A stretch of DNA of 8,689 bases. Origin: an uncultured Peptococcaceae bacterium (GTDB taxonomy: Bacteria > Bacillota > Desulfitobacteriia > Desulfitobacteriales > Syntrophobotulaceae). A program made the translations under genes and the position numbers. Where the stretch lies: NCBI GenBank assembly GCA_937892995.1, contig CALBJS010000049.1:1-8689 (forward strand), given 5' to 3'. A model generated the notes under the pieces. It made no database searches. It had not been told where the DNA came from and saw only the letters and a program-made list of their open reading frames with translations. Shown here piece by piece: positions 6,894 through 8,689 of the stretch (its first letter is position 1; each line of letters begins with the position of its first letter).

Positions 6894-6935
6894 AGACCTG
6901 TATCACCTAAAAAAAGATGGGGACAGGTCTTTTTT
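6894..6935 (+). terminator. Rho-independent terminator of the transporter operon
   Basis: AGACCTGT (6894-6901) pairs with ACAGGTCT (6923-6930), and T6930-6935 forms the U tract. The loop is long (21 nt) and A-rich. An overlapping alternative pairing exists between CCTAAAAAAAGA (6906-6917) and TCTTTTTTAGG (6928-6938), which would sequester the U tract. It lies 113 nt after the ATPase stop codon and before the VTC gene. The stretch 6782-6893 shows nothing else. Confidence 0.75.
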
Positions 6936-6967
6936 AGGTTACCGACCGATAATTCACCTAAACGTCA

Positions 6968-6995
6968 AAATATGTTCACAGAATTGCCATAAAAC
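6968..6995 (+). promoter_or_regulatory. Possible sporulation-type (sigma-E-like) promoter
   Basis: AAATATG (6968-6974), a 13-nt spacer and CATAAAAC (6988-6995) partly match the sigma-E pattern known from Bacillus (a -35 around ATATT, then CATACANT). No good sigma-A -35/-10 pair with 16-18 nt spacing is visible between the terminator and the VTC gene. The match is incomplete and short, so this is a weak suggestion. Confidence 0.2.
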
Positions 6996-7043
6996 CTGTC
7001 TAGAATAGGGATGTGATTGCAGAAAAGAACGGGGGTGAGCAAA

Positions 7044-7721
7044 ATGAGCAAATACCGGCAGGAAATAAAGATTAATATAAGTCCTTTTGATAGAGCTATT
7101 CTTTCGAGCAGGTTGTCGAGTGTCTTGCCTAAAGATAAAAATACGGGAGAAAAAGGTTACTACCAAGTAAGAAGTCTTTATTTTGATGATCTAAATGATA
7201 ACGCTGTTCTTGAAAAACTAATCGGAGTGAAGGTCAGAGAGAAATATCGCCTACGAATCTACGACTCTTCCACTTCGGTTATTAGGCTGGAGAAGAAAGT
7301 TAAGAACAATAATGTCGGTTATAAAGAAAGTGCCTTACTGACTTTAAATGAATGTCAAAGCTTACTTAAGCAAGAGTTTTATTTTCTAAAGAATAGATCG
7401 GAAATGGTATGCAGACAGCTTTATGTCAAAATGAAGACAGGATTGTTTACGCCGAAAGTCATAGTGCAATATAATCGAGAAGCTTATTTTTGGGAACCGG
7501 GCAGGATTCGGATAACTATCGACAGTGATCTGCAGACCGGACTTACTTCTACGGATTTTTTGAATCCCAAGGTACCTCTGACCAGAGCAGCAGAAAATCA
7601 GACAATTCTAGAAATTAAATATAACAGCTATTTACCCAGCCATATTGCTAATCTTATCCGGCTGGATAGCCGCCAGAGGAAAGCGATTTCCAAGTATGTA
7701 TTGTGTCGAAGGTTCGCTTAA
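7044..7721 (+). CDS. VTC-domain polyphosphate polymerase-like protein
   Basis: This soluble 225-aa protein is made of one VTC domain, the triphosphate-tunnel fold that in yeast Vtc4 polymerises ATP gamma-phosphates into polyphosphate. Charged tunnel residues visible: EIK (Glu7, Lys9) in strand 1; VRSLYFDD (Arg43) ; REKYRLRIY (Arg66, Lys68, Arg70, Arg72); LEKK (Glu83, Lys85) with Lys94; YNRE (Arg145); RIRITID (Arg154, Arg156); LEIKY (Glu190, Lys192), the likely metal-binding glutamate; and SKY (Lys217) near the end. The set looks complete, so catalysis is plausible, though most bacterial members are untested. The start is ATG 7044, with GGGGGTG (7031-7037) 6 nt upstream. In-frame TTG 7017 and GTG 7035 have no SD or lie in it. 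It has no SPX domain or membrane helices, unlike yeast VTC subunits, but the next gene is a membrane protein. Confidence 0.9.
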   Translation: MSKYRQEIKINISPFDRAILSSRLSSVLPKDKNTGEKGYYQVRSLYFDDLNDNAVLEKLIGVKVREKYRLRIYDSSTSVIRLEKKVKNNNVGYKESALLTLNECQSLLKQEFYFLKNRSEMVCRQLYVKMKTGLFTPKVIVQYNREAYFWEPGRIRITIDSDLQTGLTSTDFLNPKVPLTRAAENQTILEIKYNSYLPSHIANLIRLDSRQRKAISKYVLCRRFA

Positions 7722-7921
7722 ACTATCTGTCTGGACAATTAAATTTGGTAAAGACAAGAAGCCACAAAGACACGAAAAATTAGACTAATAATAAAGTAAA
7801 AGCTTCTTAATTAGTTAGAAAAACTTAGATAGGAAAGCAAAAAGATTAAAACTAAAAAACGAACAAAAGTAAAAATAATTAAGAAATAGATTAATAGAAA
7901 TATTGCGGAGGGCTTTTAAAA
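7722..7921 (+). other. A-rich intergenic spacer between VTC and DUF4956 genes
   Basis: This 200-nt stretch has no open frame with a ribosome binding site and no terminator hairpin, so read-through from the VTC gene is expected. The segment about 7830-7900 is extremely rich in A on the + strand with few C. A strong GGAGGG (7907-7912) sits 9 nt before the DUF4956 ATG. I see no clear promoter. Confidence 0.6.
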
Positions 7922-8620
7922 ATGAATAATGCCGGTAATACCTTTAATTTCTCGGATATTTTTAAGAATAATTTTTTGGAGAAGGCCGTAACAGATTTTT
8001 CTCTGGTTGATGTGGCCTTGACACTCTTTATCTCTTTCCTTATCGGAGTTTTTATTTACGCCGTCTACCAGAAAACCTTCAATGGGGTAATGTATTCCAA
8101 GAATTTCAATATCTCCCTAGTCGGAATGTCCATGATCACGACCTTGATTATTATGGGGGTAACTTCGAATATTGTTCTTTCCTTAGGGATGGTCGGTGCT
8201 TTGAGTATCGTTAGATTTCGGACAGCGATCAAAGATCCTATTGATATAGTTTATCTTTTTTGGGCCATAGCCGCGGGGATTGTGACCGGTGCAGGCCAAT
8301 ATTTGCTGGCTATTCTTGGTTCTATAGTAGTTGGCTTAATGCTGATTGTTTTCACCAGAAAAAGCATCAGGGAAATACCTTATATGGTCGTTGTCAGCTG
8401 TAACAATGAAACAGCTGAAAAAACCTTACTTAGGGTATTGCAAGAATATGTAAAGAAAATGAACATCAAGTCTAAAGCTGTTCGCGGCGGACAAGAAATT
8501 GAGCTAACCATTGAAGTTCGCTTAAAAAACGAAAGCACTGCTTTTGTCAATGAGCTTTCGAGATTAGAAGGGATAAATGATGTTGTTCTGGTAAGTTATA
8601 ATGGTGAGCTTGCAGTTTGA
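7922..8620 (+). CDS. DUF4956 family membrane protein
   Basis: This 232-aa membrane protein is of unknown biochemical function. There is a short soluble N-terminus, then hydrophobic helices at about 28-48, 63-82, 83-97 and 108-145 (probably two helices). The family block GALSIVRFRTAIKDPIDIVY spans residues 92-111, with Arg98, Arg100, Lys104 and Asp105 in a conserved cytoplasmic loop. Residues 152-232 form a soluble alpha/beta domain with the beta-alpha-beta rhythm of ACT/ferredoxin-like folds (YMVVVSC, AEKTLLRVLQEYVKKM, IELTIEVRL, AFVNELSRLEGINDVVLVSY). Members commonly sit beside VTC-domain and CotH-kinase genes, which fits the upstream neighbour here. The helix-loop-helix followed by GIVTGAGQYLLAIL recalls MgtC/SapB proteins (see findings). 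ATG 7922 has a good SD, GGAGGG at 7907-7912. A further gene overlaps its stop codon. Confidence 0.88.
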   Translation: MNNAGNTFNFSDIFKNNFLEKAVTDFSLVDVALTLFISFLIGVFIYAVYQKTFNGVMYSKNFNISLVGMSMITTLIIMGVTSNIVLSLGMVGALSIVRFRTAIKDPIDIVYLFWAIAAGIVTGAGQYLLAILGSIVVGLMLIVFTRKSIREIPYMVVVSCNNETAEKTLLRVLQEYVKKMNIKSKAVRGGQEIELTIEVRLKNESTAFVNELSRLEGINDVVLVSYNGELAV

Positions 8621-8689
8621 AGCGGTATCTTAATGCCGAAAAGAAGGAGCCTGGGACTAAACGGCCTTGGTTTGTGTGCAACGCAGTAT
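8617..8689 (+). CDS. 5' end of a downstream gene (partial), overlapping DUF4956
   Basis: TTG 8617-8619 overlaps the TGA of the DUF4956 gene (TTGA, 8617-8620) and opens a frame that is still open at the window edge. The protein begins MKRYLNAEKKEPGTKRPW and continues FVCNAV, a polar basic N-terminus that could precede a membrane segment. GGTGAG (8603-8608) lies 8 nt before the TTG, a good SD, and the 4-nt overlap is typical of translational coupling. An alternative ATG at 8633 in another frame is also open but lacks an SD. With 24 codons the family cannot be read. From known neighbourhoods of VTC/DUF4956 pairs, a CotH-type protein would be a reasonable expectation, not an observation. Confidence 0.5.
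   Translation, partial: MKRYLNAEKKEPGTKRPWFVCNAV

Noticed and set aside
6954..7166. Leftward 70-codon open frame across the VTC start
   Set aside because: It overlaps the VTC start region with its strong SD. No independent coding evidence.
8633..8689. ATG 8633 as start of the downstream gene
   Set aside because: The frame is open to the window edge, but there is no SD. The TTG 8617 frame has both an SD and an overlap with the preceding stop codon.

Overview
The window looks like chromosomal DNA from an anaerobic, probably spore-forming member of the Clostridia, most like the Desulfitobacterium/Desulfosporosinus group. This rests on moderate-to-low GC, strong AGGAGG-type ribosome binding sites, frequent GTG/TTG starts, short intergenic gaps and gene content (an FmdE-like protein, a peptide/nickel-type ABC transporter, and a VTC plus DUF4956 pair). 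The genus is inferred from gene flavour, not from a marker gene.

Layout. (1) Positions 1-68 hold the last codons of a rightward gene, followed by a very strong intrinsic terminator (134-169). (2) A leftward gene (200-673) encodes a small exported protein with a probable OB-like beta domain. It converges on that terminator. (3) A divergent intergenic region (674-911) carries a C-rich tract and a cluster of AATCA/TGATT half-sites. (4) A rightward five-gene operon (912-6781) follows: an FmdE-family metal-binding protein, a lipoprotein substrate-binding protein of SBP family 5, two DppB/DppC-type permeases, and one polypeptide that fuses both ATPases (DppD-DppF type) through a four-cysteine segment. 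The transporter genes are tightly packed (26-nt gap, 5-nt gap, then a 17-nt overlap), and the operon ends in a rho-independent terminator (6894-6935). (5) A second rightward unit starts near 7000: a VTC-domain polyphosphate-polymerase-like protein (7044-7721), a 200-nt A-rich spacer, a DUF4956 membrane protein (7922-8620), and the start of a translationally overlapping gene that runs off the window (8617 onward).

How the genes work together. The first operon encodes a complete ABC importer. Its substrate cannot be read from sequence, but the co-transcribed FmdE-like protein, which has HxHxC and zinc-ribbon cysteines, suggests a metal or metal-chelate cargo rather than a nutritional peptide. 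In the second unit, a soluble tunnel-fold polyphosphate polymerase is paired with a small membrane protein whose transmembrane core and C-terminal domain resemble MgtC/SapB proteins. This is a plausible bacterial counterpart of the coupling between polymerase and membrane channel seen in the eukaryotic VTC complex.

No rRNA, tRNA, CRISPR array, insertion sequence or phage gene is visible. The parts that may be less described are the FmdE-transporter linkage, the VTC-DUF4956 module and the possible DUF4956-MgtC relationship.
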